Of a DNA stretch of 64,000 nt, positions 33,697-42,939 are shown one piece after another. The notes under the pieces were generated by a model that was not told the origin of the DNA, made no database searches, and worked only from the letters and a program-made list of their open reading frames with translations. This DNA comes from Maridesulfovibrio sp. Lineage in GTDB: Bacteria > Desulfobacterota > Desulfovibrionia > Desulfovibrionales > Desulfovibrionaceae. Both the position numbers and the translations under genes were made by a program. The stretch's first letter is position 1, and each line of letters opens with the position of its first letter. Location of the stretch: NCBI RefSeq assembly GCF_963676065.1, contig NZ_OY780933.1, positions 1,476,001 through 1,540,000 on the forward strand, read 5' to 3'.

Positions 33697-34377
33697 ATGA
33701 GCAGAAATGATGAATTAAAAAAAATTGTCGCCGAGGTGGGGAAAGACCTGATCTGGCGGCCCCTTCACGACTTTGAACAAACCCGTCTTGCCGATGGCGT
33801 CGGTGAAGATATCGATGGAATAGATCCTGAATTCAAGGACCTTGATTTTTCCGGCAAGAGCGTCTGTGATCTTGGTTGTAATCTGGGCCATTTCTCATTT
33901 TATGCCAGTGAACACGGGGCAAGGGAAGTCGTCGGCTATGACATTGAACCCAAGGTTGTAAGCGGAGCTGAAAAGCTGGCTGCGCTTTATTCCGTAGACA
34001 ATGTCGAGTTCAGGCTTTGCAACTTCGCTTATGACGCGCCGGAGAGGACTTTTGATCTGGGCATGCTCATAGATATCCTCGGTAAGGTGAATATTGCCAA
34101 AGGGCATATGGTCGCCATCCTTCAGGGGCTGGAAAAACGCAGTGAATCTGAAATGCTGCTTACTTTCCGTCCTGAATATTATGTGGAAAAGCATTTCGGA
34201 GTTACAATTGAAAGCTTTCTGGAATTGTACCCGCAGGCGGTTATTAAAGATGGTCTGTTCAGTCTGTTGGATTTCGCGGTGAATCTTTTCTCCGCAAAAT
34301 GGGAGCTGGCTTATCTTTCCAAACCGCATCCCGAGGATGAACAGTATAAACGCACTGTTTATTTTAAGCGCAGGTAG
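33697..34377 (+). CDS. class I SAM-dependent methyltransferase
   Basis: A 226-residue methyltransferase with SAM motif I VCDLGCNLGHFSFYASEHGA, followed by VVGYDIEP. The N terminus (LIWRPLHDFEQTRLADGV) and the overall layout are vaguely like CmoB-type enzymes, but the substrate is unassigned. The start is preceded by GGAAGG. The next gene is 72 bases downstream on the same strand. Confidence 0.75.
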   Translation: MSRNDELKKIVAEVGKDLIWRPLHDFEQTRLADGVGEDIDGIDPEFKDLDFSGKSVCDLGCNLGHFSFYASEHGAREVVGYDIEPKVVSGAEKLAALYSVDNVEFRLCNFAYDAPERTFDLGMLIDILGKVNIAKGHMVAILQGLEKRSESEMLLTFRPEYYVEKHFGVTIESFLELYPQAVIKDGLFSLLDFAVNLFSAKWELAYLSKPHPEDEQYKRTVYFKRR

Positions 34378-34449
34378 GCTTGCCCCTTTCGCGCAAATGA
34401 TTAGTTAATAATCTGCTCGGATTCTGGATTGATAATACAAGGAATTGAA

Positions 34450-34974
34450 ATGGATAAAGAATATATAGAAATGGTTGATGTCGAATATCAGGTGGAAGAA
34501 AAAGATAAGAAAAATGTTTACGTGCCGGGCATGGCCAAAGACATGATCATAGGCGGACGTGATTCCGGAAATGTTTTTCTATTTTGTCTTAATGATGAAT
34601 TGCGCAAATCCATCGCAGCACAGGTGGCCGAAAAGCTGGAACGGGAATTTGTTGTTGTCAGCCGCAGCGACGGTAACCCGGTTCTGGAGAAGCTTGCCGC
34701 CGGTGACAATCAGATAATCAGCCTGCCGCGGGGAGCCGCAAAATCAGCAAAAATCCGCGAACTGCTCAAAAGCAACGGCAAAGTCATATTCATAATGTGC
34801 GACTTTACGGCTCTGTTGGCCGCTTCCGACGGTTCCGAAGATGCGCGTGAGCAGATTTCACTCATGCTTAACCGTTTTGAACCCAGCTTCATGGAAGCGG
34901 CTCACCACATTGTGCGGTCCGATCAGAGTGAAGAAGAAATCCTGCAGGATGTTCTGGATAAAATAGCCATATAA
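34450..34974 (+). CDS. degenerate shikimate-kinase-like protein (no P-loop)
   Basis: A 174-residue cytoplasmic protein; the start at 34450 has AAGGAATTGAA upstream. From residue 41 the order of elements follows a shikimate kinase: NVFLFCLNDELRKSIAAQVA, then EKLEREFVVV, SLPRGAAKS where the kinase has the GGG motif, LLKSNGKVIFIMCDFTALL, and a final helix with FMEAAHHIV. The Walker A GxxGxGK(S/T) is replaced by CLNDELRKS, so ATP binding is not expected. I suggest a pseudokinase. The N-terminal 40 residues are extra. Confidence 0.55.
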   Translation: MDKEYIEMVDVEYQVEEKDKKNVYVPGMAKDMIIGGRDSGNVFLFCLNDELRKSIAAQVAEKLEREFVVVSRSDGNPVLEKLAAGDNQIISLPRGAAKSAKIRELLKSNGKVIFIMCDFTALLAASDGSEDAREQISLMLNRFEPSFMEAAHHIVRSDQSEEEILQDVLDKIAI

Positions 34975-34975
34975 G

Positions 34976-35007
34976 CGGGGCAACTCCCGATAGGGAGAAG
35001 CCCCTTT
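34976..35007. terminator. hairpin between converging genes
   Basis: GGGGC..CTCCC pairs with GGGAG..GCCCC around GATA, between the pseudokinase gene (plus) and the DDAH-type gene (minus). The U-run is short, so terminator function is only moderately supported. Confidence 0.4.
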
Positions 35008-35014
35008 GAAATTG

Positions 35015-35791
35015 CTACCAGCGTAAAGATAAGCAGGTTAACCCGCCATCCATTTTGCGGAATTCAGACATATTGATAAAATCCGGTGTAAAACCGTTTT
35101 TATCAAGCAGCTCCGCTGTACGGGGGAACCCTTCGGGGGCGAGCAGGCTGTTGCCGAGATAGAGGCAGTTGGCGCTGTATTCTTCACCTTCGGGAACGAT
35201 GAGCTTTTTGAATCCTGAGAATTCTTCACGCTTGGCAAAACGGGCGCTCATGAGCAGCGTTTCCTGATCAAGAGCGGAGACTTCTGTCTTCAGGTGCGGC
35301 ATGCCGTTAGTAAATGGCACTGGTACTGTTTTGTAGCCGAATTCTGCTGCTGCCGCGGTAAACTGTTCACATCCTTCAGCATTGGTGCGGCTGTCGATGC
35401 CTACATAAAATGTTTTACCCATGAGCAGAACATCGCCGCCCTCCATTAAACCATTACCTTCCATACGGATTATCCGGTCGGTTTCGGCTGCGAGGGCAGC
35501 TTCTATCTCGTCCACTTCACCACGCCGGGACTTTGCTCCGGGGCAGGTCAGGAAGGCTGCTGTGCCGTTTTCGTGCGGGATCATGACTGCGGTATCTTCC
35601 ACGAATACTGAATCCGGGAATTTCTCTACCGGAGGCAGCACAGTCACTTTGATCCCGGCCTGAGTGAAATATTCAATGTAATTTTTGTGCTGAGCAGCAG
35701 TAAGTTCCATATCCGGACAGCCCAGACCGGCTTCGGTCAACCCTTGCCCAAGGGATTGCGCCGGTGTTCTGACTATTATTTTACTGAACAT
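35015..35791 (-). CDS. dimethylargininase-type amidinohydrolase (DDAH family)
   Basis: A 258-residue guanidine-modifying hydrolase of the pentein fold. Catalytic elements are visible in order: SVFVEDTAV (Glu65-Asp66), EGGDVL (117-122), MPHLKTEVS with His166, and GGLTCLS with nucleophile Cys253. The length fits DDAH, which turns dimethylarginine into citrulline and dimethylamine; arginine or another guanidine is possible. It follows the upstream hypothetical gene by 12 bases, with AAGGA before the ATG. Confidence 0.85.
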   Translation of the reverse strand: MFSKIIVRTPAQSLGQGLTEAGLGCPDMELTAAQHKNYIEYFTQAGIKVTVLPPVEKFPDSVFVEDTAVMIPHENGTAAFLTCPGAKSRRGEVDEIEAALAAETDRIIRMEGNGLMEGGDVLLMGKTFYVGIDSRTNAEGCEQFTAAAAEFGYKTVPVPFTNGMPHLKTEVSALDQETLLMSARFAKREEFSGFKKLIVPEGEEYSANCLYLGNSLLAPEGFPRTAELLDKNGFTPDFINMSEFRKMDGGLTCLSLRW

Positions 35792-35803
35792 TTTTTTAGT
35801 CCT

Positions 35804-36262
35804 TTACTGAATTATGGAGTCTTTCTTTTTCTGCTCTTCGGCAATGAGTGTCAGTTTAGAGCGGATATAAGCGCTGGCAATGTTGCCTGCTTCATCGTTC
35901 TGGGTGGGCGCAAAGGCGGAGATGTCTTCGGCGACTTGCTTTTCCATGCGTTCCGATTCCATGAACATGATATAGACCAGCACAAGCGCGGAATCGTTGT
36001 CGGGAGTACCGCTGCATAGTTCCTCGATCTGGTCGCGGGGAACGGTTTCCATCAGCCGGTCAACAAACATGCCTGCCCATTTATCATACAGATCGGTGAT
36101 GGGCGGGATCATGGATTTGATGTTGCGGACCGCGCCTTCGTCGATATTGGGCATGGTCATGGCTATAAATTCGCCTAATGCATCCTGCCTTGCTTCTTCG
36201 TCGGCAGTGCATTTATCCATTATGATTTTATAGATATATTTTTTGATTTCCGCTTCTTGCAT
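35804..36262 (-). CDS. hypothetical protein, mostly helical
   Basis: A 152-residue soluble protein, predominantly alpha-helical and acidic, with segments EAEIKKYIYKIIMDKCTADE, IPPITDLYDKWAGMFVDRLM and LVLVYIMFMESERMEKQVA. No recognised domain. The start has GGGGAT upstream. It precedes the DDAH-type gene by 12 bases and the two look like an operon, so it may be a partner of that enzyme. Confidence 0.6.
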   Translation of the reverse strand: MQEAEIKKYIYKIIMDKCTADEEARQDALGEFIAMTMPNIDEGAVRNIKSMIPPITDLYDKWAGMFVDRLMETVPRDQIEELCSGTPDNDSALVLVYIMFMESERMEKQVAEDISAFAPTQNDEAGNIASAYIRSKLTLIAEEQKKKDSIIQ

Positions 36263-36455
36263 TTAAAATCCCCTATGCTGAAAATTTCTGTAGAAAAGTT
36301 GCTGCTTGATTACTAGAAAGAGGGGACGCAGGCAACATCTGCGGTTTCCTAAACTTGATTAGGCTCGGGCTTTGGTGGTACTCAATTGCCTTTGTCGATA
36401 AATTCCTATGCGAAATATAAATAACAGGCAGTTAATTTCAGGAGAGAACCGGTAA

Positions 36456-37220
36456 ATGGTTAGTGATAAGAAAGTTGTGATGGTTATGCCCGCTTATAAT
36501 GCGGCAACCACTTTGAAGAAGACTCTGGATGAATTGCCTGCAGGAGTGGTGGACGAAATTCTGCTGGTCGACGACTGCAGCCGTGATGATACTGTTTCGC
36601 AAGCAGAGCAGTTGGGCCTCAAAACCATTGTTCACGGCTGTAATACCGGGTACGGCGGAAATCAGAAAACCTGCTACCGGACCGCTCTTGAAATGGGCGC
36701 GGATGTGGTGGTTATGGTTCATCCTGATTATCAGTACACACCGTTGATTATCTCAGCTATGGTTTCGCCCATCGCCAACGGGGTGTTTGACTGCATGCTC
36801 GGCTCAAGGATTCTGGGAACCGGTGCGCGTAAAGGCGGCATGCCGCTCTACAAATATATTTCCAACCGGGTGCTGACATGGTTCCAAAATTTGATGGTTG
36901 GCTATCATCTTTCTGAATACCACACCGGATACCGGGCTTTTTCCCGTGAATTGCTGGAAGTAATTCCTTTTGATGATAACAGCGATGATTTTGTTTTTGA
37001 TAACCAGATGCTCTGTCAGATTATATATTCCGGGTATGATATCGGGGAAGTGACCTGCCCCACCCGCTATATGGATGACTCTTCTTCCATCAGCTTTGCC
37101 CGTTCGGTTAAATATGGACTGGGAGTACTGCGCTGTTCCAGCGAGACATTGGGACATCGACTGGGCTGGATTAAAAGTGATTTTCTGAAAAACGTACCCA
37201 AAAGAAAACAGGCTGTTTGA
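36456..37220 (+). CDS. family 2 glycosyltransferase (dolichyl-phosphate mannosyltransferase-like)
   Basis: A 254-residue GT2 enzyme: VVMVMPAYNAATTLKKTL at the nucleotide-sugar site, EILLVDDCSRDDT with the first Asp pair, and VVMVHPDYQYTP in place of the usual DxD motif. The later GYRAFSRELL and EVTCPTRYMDDSSSISF are typical of polyprenol-phosphate glycosyltransferases. No membrane helix is obvious. The start is preceded by AGGAGAG. It directly precedes a large polytopic TPR protein that could use the lipid-linked sugar it makes. Confidence 0.85.
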   Translation: MVSDKKVVMVMPAYNAATTLKKTLDELPAGVVDEILLVDDCSRDDTVSQAEQLGLKTIVHGCNTGYGGNQKTCYRTALEMGADVVVMVHPDYQYTPLIISAMVSPIANGVFDCMLGSRILGTGARKGGMPLYKYISNRVLTWFQNLMVGYHLSEYHTGYRAFSRELLEVIPFDDNSDDFVFDNQMLCQIIYSGYDIGEVTCPTRYMDDSSSISFARSVKYGLGVLRCSSETLGHRLGWIKSDFLKNVPKRKQAV

Positions 37221-37222
37221 TC

Positions 37223-38938
37223 ATGAGTGCTGCGAAGGCTGGTAATGAAATGAAGAAAGCGTTGATCGCGGCGGCGATACTGTCCGTGCTGGTGCTTATA
37301 ATTTATGGACAGTGCGGAGGTTTCGAGCTGGTTACTTACGATGACACCAGCTATGTAACCAACAACCAGCGTGTCATGCAGGGGATTTCAGCAGAGAATA
37401 TCGGCTGGGCTTTCAGCTCGTTCCAGCTTTCAAACTACCATCCGCTGACAGTTGTTTCCCATATGCTCGATACCACCCTGTTCGGTGATTCCGCTGGGGC
37501 GCGCCATCTGGTTAATGTTTTTCTGCATATCTGCAATGTGCTGCTGCTTTTCTTTTTTCTGCTCAAAGCGACAGCAAAACAGGATAAAGACGGATTAATC
37601 CCATCTTTTTTTGTGGCCGCACTTTTTGCCGTGCATCCGGTTCATGTGGAGTCTGTCGCATGGGTTGCAGAGCGCAAGGACGTGCTTTCCACCTTTTTCT
37701 GGCTCAGTGCCATGCACAGCTGGCTTGGCTTTGCTAAAGAAAAAAAAGCGGCATCCTACGGGCTTACTTTTTTCTTTACCGGTCTCGGAATTTTGGTCAA
37801 ACCCATGGTGGTTACTCTGCCTGCCGCTCTGGTACTGCTGGATATCTGGCCGTTGAACCGAGTTGATTTTTCCAAAAAATTACTGGCGCAACTGGGTAAA
37901 CTTATTGCTGAGAAGCTGCCCTTATTTGCCCTTTCCGTGTTGTCCTGTGTTTTGACTGTAATGGCGCAGCAGGGCGGGGGAGCCATGCAAAGCGTGCAAT
38001 CCTTCCCCTTGAGCCTACGTATCTCCAATGCTCTTGTTTCATGGGTGGCCTATCTTGGGGAGCTTGTCGCACCGATCAATCTCGCTGTCTTTTATCCTTA
38101 TCCGCATGATATCCCGCTCTGGAAGCCGCTGCTTGCCGCTTTGTTACTGCTTGCCGTTTCAATTGCTGTAGTCCGGTTTTTCAAGAAATTTCCCCTCGGT
38201 GCGGTGGGCTGGTTCTGGTATCTGGGAACCCTCGTGCCGGTGATAGGACTGGTGCAGGTGGGTGATCAGTCCATGGCGGACCGGTATGCCTATATCCCCT
38301 TTATGGGGATTTATATGGTCCTGGCTTTCGGAGCAGCCCGTCTGGTACGTGAGGGGCGTGTGCCCGGAAAGGCCGTCACCGTATTGGGCTCAATTCTGGT
38401 AGCGGTGCTGCTGACTGTGGCCTACACCCAAGCCGGGTATTGGAAAGATAGTAAAGCCCTCTACACCCGCGCGCTGGCAGTTACCGAAAACAATCATCAT
38501 ATGCATTACAATTACGGCAACCTGCTGGAACGGGAAAAGGATCTCACCGAGGCTGCAAAGCAGTTCAAGGCCGCGATCGAGGCAGATCCTTCCCACTATA
38601 AAGCCATGAGCAGCCTTGCCGCCATTCTCAGCCGCAAGGGCGATCTCTACTCCGCCCTAGACCTCTATCGGCGTTCTTTACAGATAAAACCTGATTACGC
38701 CACAGCTTTGGGTAACCGGGGAATTGTTTATATGAAGCAGGGTAAATTTGAAGCGGCACTTGCCGATATTAAAAGAGCACAGCAGCTGGAGCCGAAGCAG
38801 GTTAACCACATGATTAACATGGGACTGCTTTATTACATGCGTGGTGATAACCGACAGGCCAAAGAATGGTTGCGCAGAGCTCTACAGATTGATCCTGATA
38901 ACAAAATCGCACGCAAAAATCTGGTTTTGATTCCCTAA
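37223..38938 (+). CDS. polytopic membrane protein with C-terminal TPRs (TMTC/GT-C-like)
   Basis: About 571 residues; start uncertain (ATG at 37223 or 37250, TTG at 37217). The N-terminal 400 residues have about ten membrane helices, with luminal-loop motifs LVTYDDTSYVTNNQ and FAVHPVHVESVAWVAERKDV that recur in O-mannosyltransferase-like TMTC/DUF1736 proteins. The C-terminal 150 residues hold at least four TPRs (HMHYNYGNLLEREKDLTEAA and onward). It is likely a membrane glycosyltransferase that takes sugar from a polyprenol carrier, matching the adjacent GT2 gene. The acceptor is unknown. Confidence 0.78.
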   Translation: MSAAKAGNEMKKALIAAAILSVLVLIIYGQCGGFELVTYDDTSYVTNNQRVMQGISAENIGWAFSSFQLSNYHPLTVVSHMLDTTLFGDSAGARHLVNVFLHICNVLLLFFFLLKATAKQDKDGLIPSFFVAALFAVHPVHVESVAWVAERKDVLSTFFWLSAMHSWLGFAKEKKAASYGLTFFFTGLGILVKPMVVTLPAALVLLDIWPLNRVDFSKKLLAQLGKLIAEKLPLFALSVLSCVLTVMAQQGGGAMQSVQSFPLSLRISNALVSWVAYLGELVAPINLAVFYPYPHDIPLWKPLLAALLLLAVSIAVVRFFKKFPLGAVGWFWYLGTLVPVIGLVQVGDQSMADRYAYIPFMGIYMVLAFGAARLVREGRVPGKAVTVLGSILVAVLLTVAYTQAGYWKDSKALYTRALAVTENNHHMHYNYGNLLEREKDLTEAAKQFKAAIEADPSHYKAMSSLAAILSRKGDLYSALDLYRRSLQIKPDYATALGNRGIVYMKQGKFEAALADIKRAQQLEPKQVNHMINMGLLYYMRGDNRQAKEWLRRALQIDPDNKIARKNLVLIP

Positions 38939-38965
38939 TCTGTTTATTGGTATTCGGGGTAAAAA

Positions 38966-40252
38966 ATGGAAATTTTTCATAACTTTCTTCCTCTTTTTAA
39001 AGTTCTATTCGTATTTATCTGCATGCTGGCCGGTATCAGGCTCAAACTCGGAGTGGGACCGTCTATTCTGCTCGGGGGAGGAGTTCTGGCTCTTCTAACT
39101 TCCATGGGCGTCCCGGAGGTTATCGAAGTCGGAATTCAGGCTCTGCTGGATGAGCAGACAATTTTTCTGGCTTTGATAGTGGCTTTGATCATGATTCTGT
39201 CCGGCCTGCTGGAGCGAACAGGGCAGGCAGGAAGAATAATGGAGTCACTGTCCGGATATCTCAGAAGCCCCCGCTTACGGCTTGTGTTCTTTCCGGCACT
39301 TATCGGTCTGCTGCCCATGCCCGGCGGGGCCATCTTTTCCGCGCCAATGATTCAGGAAGCCGCAGAAGGACTCGATGTGAGCGGTCGTGACAAGGTGGTC
39401 ATAAATTACTGGTTTCGGCATGTATGGGAGCTTTCATGGCCTCTTTACCCGGGCATGATACTCGCTGCCTCTTTGTGCGGAATGGGTATCTTTAAGTATC
39501 TCAGCTATACTTTTCCGGGCACGCTTGCCTGTATAGGACTCGGATATTTTTTCTATCTGCGGCCTTCGGTGCTGCCTTTGCGCGAAACCGTTGGTGAGTC
39601 CGGTTTTTCCGCGAATAAGCGTGATTTCAAAAAAGTGATTAAGGAAGGACTGCCGCTTATTGTAGCCATTGTAGGCGCATTCTTTTTTGAAACACTGCTT
39701 AGTTTAATTTTCACGGGAGTTCCTTTTGAGATCGGGATTGTTCTGGCTTTGCTGGGAGCTATTTTTTGCTCCATGTTCGCTAATGTCGGTTCAATGCAGA
39801 TTATCCGGAATGTGCTTTTTGAAAAACGGTTCCTGAACATGATTTTCATGATTCTTTGTGTTTTTGTGTTCAAGGATATTCTTGGCTCAAGTGGTGTGGT
39901 GAGCGAACTGTCCCGTGTGGCAGGAGGCGAGGCCGCACTTATTGCCGCGGCCATGTTTATACCCTTTCTGGTCGGTTTTATCGCCGGGATTACCATGGCC
40001 TTTGTCGGTGCTGCTATGCCGCTGGTGGTTGGACTTGTACAGGCTGCCGGACTGCAGGATCAACTTCCGGCATGGGCTGTGCTCTGTATGTTCTGCGGCT
40101 TTTCCGGAATAATGGCCTCACCTCTTCATATCTGTTTTTTACTGACCTGCGAGTATTTCAAGGTGGATATGGTGGTGGCGTGGAAAAAGGTTGTCATTCC
40201 CAGTTTGATGCTTATGTTGCTCGGAGTGGCGTACTTTCTTGTTTTATTGTAG
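38966..40252 (+). CDS. DUF401-family integral membrane permease
   Basis: A 428-residue membrane protein with about 11 helices, of the DUF401/ArsB-NhaD-related group. Conserved Gly/Pro-rich segments include PALIGLLPMPGGAIFSAPMI, NYWFRHVWELSWPLYPG and GFIAGITMAFVGAAMPLV. The substrate is unknown, though an organic anion or ion-coupled transport role is usual for the superfamily. It has a separate ribosome-binding site and no signal for cotranscription with the cyclophilin gene 47 bases downstream other than spacing. Confidence 0.8.
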   Translation: MEIFHNFLPLFKVLFVFICMLAGIRLKLGVGPSILLGGGVLALLTSMGVPEVIEVGIQALLDEQTIFLALIVALIMILSGLLERTGQAGRIMESLSGYLRSPRLRLVFFPALIGLLPMPGGAIFSAPMIQEAAEGLDVSGRDKVVINYWFRHVWELSWPLYPGMILAASLCGMGIFKYLSYTFPGTLACIGLGYFFYLRPSVLPLRETVGESGFSANKRDFKKVIKEGLPLIVAIVGAFFFETLLSLIFTGVPFEIGIVLALLGAIFCSMFANVGSMQIIRNVLFEKRFLNMIFMILCVFVFKDILGSSGVVSELSRVAGGEAALIAAAMFIPFLVGFIAGITMAFVGAAMPLVVGLVQAAGLQDQLPAWAVLCMFCGFSGIMASPLHICFLLTCEYFKVDMVVAWKKVVIPSLMLMLLGVAYFLVLL

Positions 40253-40299
40253 ATGAAAATCCCCGTTGAGGGTAAGATAAAAAATCGGAGGAATTAAAT

Positions 40300-40809
40300 A
40301 TGTCCAATCCCATGGTACTGATGGAAACACCTGAAGGTGAAGTCCTGATTGAACTTTTTGAAAAAGAAGCCCCCAAAACAGTAGAAAATTTTCTGCGCTA
40401 CGTTGATGAAGGTTTTTATGAAGGAACTCTTTTTCACCGTGTTATCAATAACTTCATGATTCAGGGCGGCGGTTTCGACTTCTCCATGAAAGAGAAAGAT
40501 ACTTTTGAGCCGGTTGAGAATGAAGCTGACAACGGCCTTAAGAATGAAGTAGGAACTCTGGCCATGGCCCGTACTATGGACCCACACTCCGCAACTTCAC
40601 AGTTTTTTATTAATGTGAAGGATAACGGTTTTCTTAATCACAGCGGCAAAAATCCTCAGGGTTGGGGCTACTGCGTATTCGGTAAAGTCATCGACGGCAT
40701 GGAAGCTGTTGAAAAAATTAAGAAAGTAAAGACCGGTTCTTACGGACCCATGGATGATGTTCCGGTTGATCCTATCAGCATTATTTCCATGAAGCGTTTT
40801 GAAGATTAA
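40300..40809 (+). CDS. ppiB: cyclophilin-type peptidyl-prolyl cis-trans isomerase
   Basis: A 169-residue cytoplasmic cyclophilin, no signal peptide. It contains the canonical TPEGEVLIELFEKEAPKTVENF, the active-site LFHRVINNFMIQGGGF with the catalytic Arg, then LAMARTMDPHSATSQFFINV. The length and all core motifs are normal for PpiB. The start has CGGAGG 8 bases upstream, and an intrinsic terminator follows. Confidence 0.93.
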   Translation: MSNPMVLMETPEGEVLIELFEKEAPKTVENFLRYVDEGFYEGTLFHRVINNFMIQGGGFDFSMKEKDTFEPVENEADNGLKNEVGTLAMARTMDPHSATSQFFINVKDNGFLNHSGKNPQGWGYCVFGKVIDGMEAVEKIKKVKTGSYGPMDDVPVDPISIISMKRFED

Positions 40810-40839
40810 AGATTTTTTGCTGTTATTATGTCTTTTAAG

Positions 40840-40874
40840 GTGCCGGAAAGTTTAACTTTTCGGCACTTTTTTTT
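40840..40874 (+). terminator. intrinsic terminator after ppiB
   Basis: GTGCCGGAAAGT pairs with ACTTTTCGGCAC (one wobble/mismatch), followed by eight T, 31 bases after the stop. Confidence 0.88.
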
Positions 40875-40994
40875 GGGTCATGGCTCAGGATGCAACTTTT
40901 AGAATAACAGTTTTAAATATATTGTTTTTTTGCTATGTCTTTATGCAAGTGGTCGAATTAGTAATTGCAGGGTAAAAATGATCAGGGGTAACCA

Positions 40995-42101
40995 TTGGAT
41001 AATTCTGAATTAACCATCCTCGTTATTGATGATGAAGATTTTGTAAGGGAAACAATCAGCGACTATCTCAGCGATTCCGGGTTTAATACCATTGATGCCC
41101 GTGACGGAGAGGAAGGGATTGAGATTTTTAAGCGGGAAAATCCCGATGCGATTTTGGTAGATCTTAATATGCCCAAGGTTGACGGGTTCGGGGTTATTGA
41201 GCAGGTAACCAGCGACAGTCCCGATACCCCTATAATTGTTGTTTCCGGTGCCGGGCTCATTCAGGACGCCATCAAAGCGGTCCGTCTTGGTGCTTGGGAC
41301 TTCGTTACCAAGCCCATTGTTGATCTTAGCATTCTGGAGCATGTCCTCGGCCAGGGGCTTGAGCGGGCCGGCTTGATTAAAGAAAACCGCCGCTACAAGG
41401 AACATCTTGAAGCCGAGGTGGAAAAAAGGACCAGAGCTCTGCGCCATGAGGTTAAAGTCAGGCGCGAGGCTCAGGATGCTCTGATGGCTATACAGGACGA
41501 GGTGATTGAAACTCAGAAGGAAGTCATCCTCACTCTTGGCGAAGTGGTCGAAACACGTTCCAATGAAACTGCAAACCATGTGCGCAGAGTGGCCGAATTC
41601 TCTTACATACTGGCCCGCCGTTACGGATTGTCCGAAGAGGAATCAGAGCTGTTGCGTCTCGCATCACCCATGCATGATGTCGGCAAGATAGGTATCCCGG
41701 ACACCGTTTTAAACAAGCCCGGCAAGCTGACTCCTGAAGAATTTGATCTGATCAAGACCCACACAACAATCGGGCATGATATTTTAAAGCATTCCGAGCG
41801 CCCTATTTTCAAGGCCGCGGCAATAGTTGCTTATGAGCACCATGAATGGTGGAATGGAAAAGGCTACCCCCGCGGTCTTTCCGGTGAAGAAATAAATGTT
41901 TACGGGCGGATAATAGGTATTGTTGACGTCTTTGACGCTCTGTGCAGTGACCGGATTTATAAGAAGGCATGGCCCCTTGAAAAAATTAGGGATTATTTTG
42001 CAGAGAGTAAGGGTAAACAGTTCGATCCGCATCTGACCGATTTGTTTTTTGCTAATATGGATGAAATTCTTGAATTACGGCGAACTTTTCCCGACGGTTA
42101 G
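40995..42101 (+). CDS. response regulator with HD-GYP c-di-GMP phosphodiesterase output
   Basis: A 368-residue protein with a TTG start, preceded by AGGGG 7 bases upstream. Residues 5-120 are a receiver domain with the acidic pair DDED (12-15), phospho-acceptor Asp56 in LVDLNMP and Lys in FVTKP. A coiled coil (about 130-170) links it to an HD-GYP domain with MHDVGKIGIPD, HHEWWNGKGYPRGL and FDALCSDRIYK, all catalytic residues intact. It probably degrades c-di-GMP when phosphorylated. No kinase is adjacent; the orphan histidine kinase at 48437 is a possible but unproven partner. Confidence 0.92.
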   Translation: MDNSELTILVIDDEDFVRETISDYLSDSGFNTIDARDGEEGIEIFKRENPDAILVDLNMPKVDGFGVIEQVTSDSPDTPIIVVSGAGLIQDAIKAVRLGAWDFVTKPIVDLSILEHVLGQGLERAGLIKENRRYKEHLEAEVEKRTRALRHEVKVRREAQDALMAIQDEVIETQKEVILTLGEVVETRSNETANHVRRVAEFSYILARRYGLSEEESELLRLASPMHDVGKIGIPDTVLNKPGKLTPEEFDLIKTHTTIGHDILKHSERPIFKAAAIVAYEHHEWWNGKGYPRGLSGEEINVYGRIIGIVDVFDALCSDRIYKKAWPLEKIRDYFAESKGKQFDPHLTDLFFANMDEILELRRTFPDG

Positions 42102-42109
42102 CCCTACGG

Positions 42110-42793
42110 TCATTTATTCTTAAGTTTATCCACCAGCAAAGGGGCAGGATGTTTTTTATTGCGGGCAAGGCGCAACGCTTCCTTGCGGCATTTGTTGGTG
42201 CACACACCGCAGCCCATGCATTTTCTGGGATTGATGCGCATACGCTTGTCGCGTAGATTCATGGCTCCAAACGGGCAATATTCCATACACTGACCGCAAC
42301 CGATACATTTATTCGGGTCCACCACGGCAATGTAGCCGGCCGGAATCAGTTTAGGACCTTTGCCATGTTCGCTTCCCACAGTGGCGCAGCAGTCCTGACA
42401 GCAGTTGCAGATGGCGTAGAACTTTCCGGATTCGCATTCCTTGAAATAAATATAATGCACATGACCTTTCGCATTTTTTGTTTCCAAAATTCTTATAGCT
42501 TCTTCTTCATTTATGCGTCTGGATTTGCCCAGATTGTCATTGATTGCGCGGGAAGCATAAGGTTCGCCTGCGCAGATGCATACTTCCGCCATGGAAGAGG
42601 ACGTCTTTTCCGATGTCGGGCAGAGAGATTCAAAAAGCACAATGCAGTTTCTATCGCCGCACACCGGATTTCCCGGCGCGGGTTCATCGCTGATCACCAT
42701 TGCTTTAAGCAGTTTGATCGCTTCTTTTGTAGGTATGAGTTTGCCGTGTAACTTTTCGGCAACATCATCTTCAAAATTCAGCCTTTTTTTCAT
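42110..42793 (-). CDS. 4Fe-4S polyferredoxin-like protein with Cys-rich N-terminal half
   Basis: A 227-residue iron-sulfur protein. The start at 42793 is fixed by GAGGGAG 5 bases upstream. The C-terminal third has two ferredoxin motifs, CIGCGQCMEYCP and CMGCGVCTNKC, for two [4Fe-4S] clusters. Upstream lies an extra group of Cys (ICNCCQDCC), and still further CGDRNC and VCICAG, suggesting another metal site. Relatives are annotated only as 4Fe-4S binding proteins. It may be a redox carrier or sensor. It converges on the HD-GYP gene with a 8-base gap. Confidence 0.75.
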   Translation of the reverse strand: MKKRLNFEDDVAEKLHGKLIPTKEAIKLLKAMVISDEPAPGNPVCGDRNCIVLFESLCPTSEKTSSSMAEVCICAGEPYASRAINDNLGKSRRINEEEAIRILETKNAKGHVHYIYFKECESGKFYAICNCCQDCCATVGSEHGKGPKLIPAGYIAVVDPNKCIGCGQCMEYCPFGAMNLRDKRMRINPRKCMGCGVCTNKCRKEALRLARNKKHPAPLLVDKLKNK

Positions 42794-42939
42794 GATACTC
42801 CCTCTTATAGACATAATTACCAGAGCCGTAAAAAATAGTACAGTTTTTCCAGAAGCAACTTCACAATTCACTATGCTTATGTCTATGCTGGTCCCGAACC
42901 TGATAACATATTTATTGAGGGATTGAACAGGAGTTGCGA

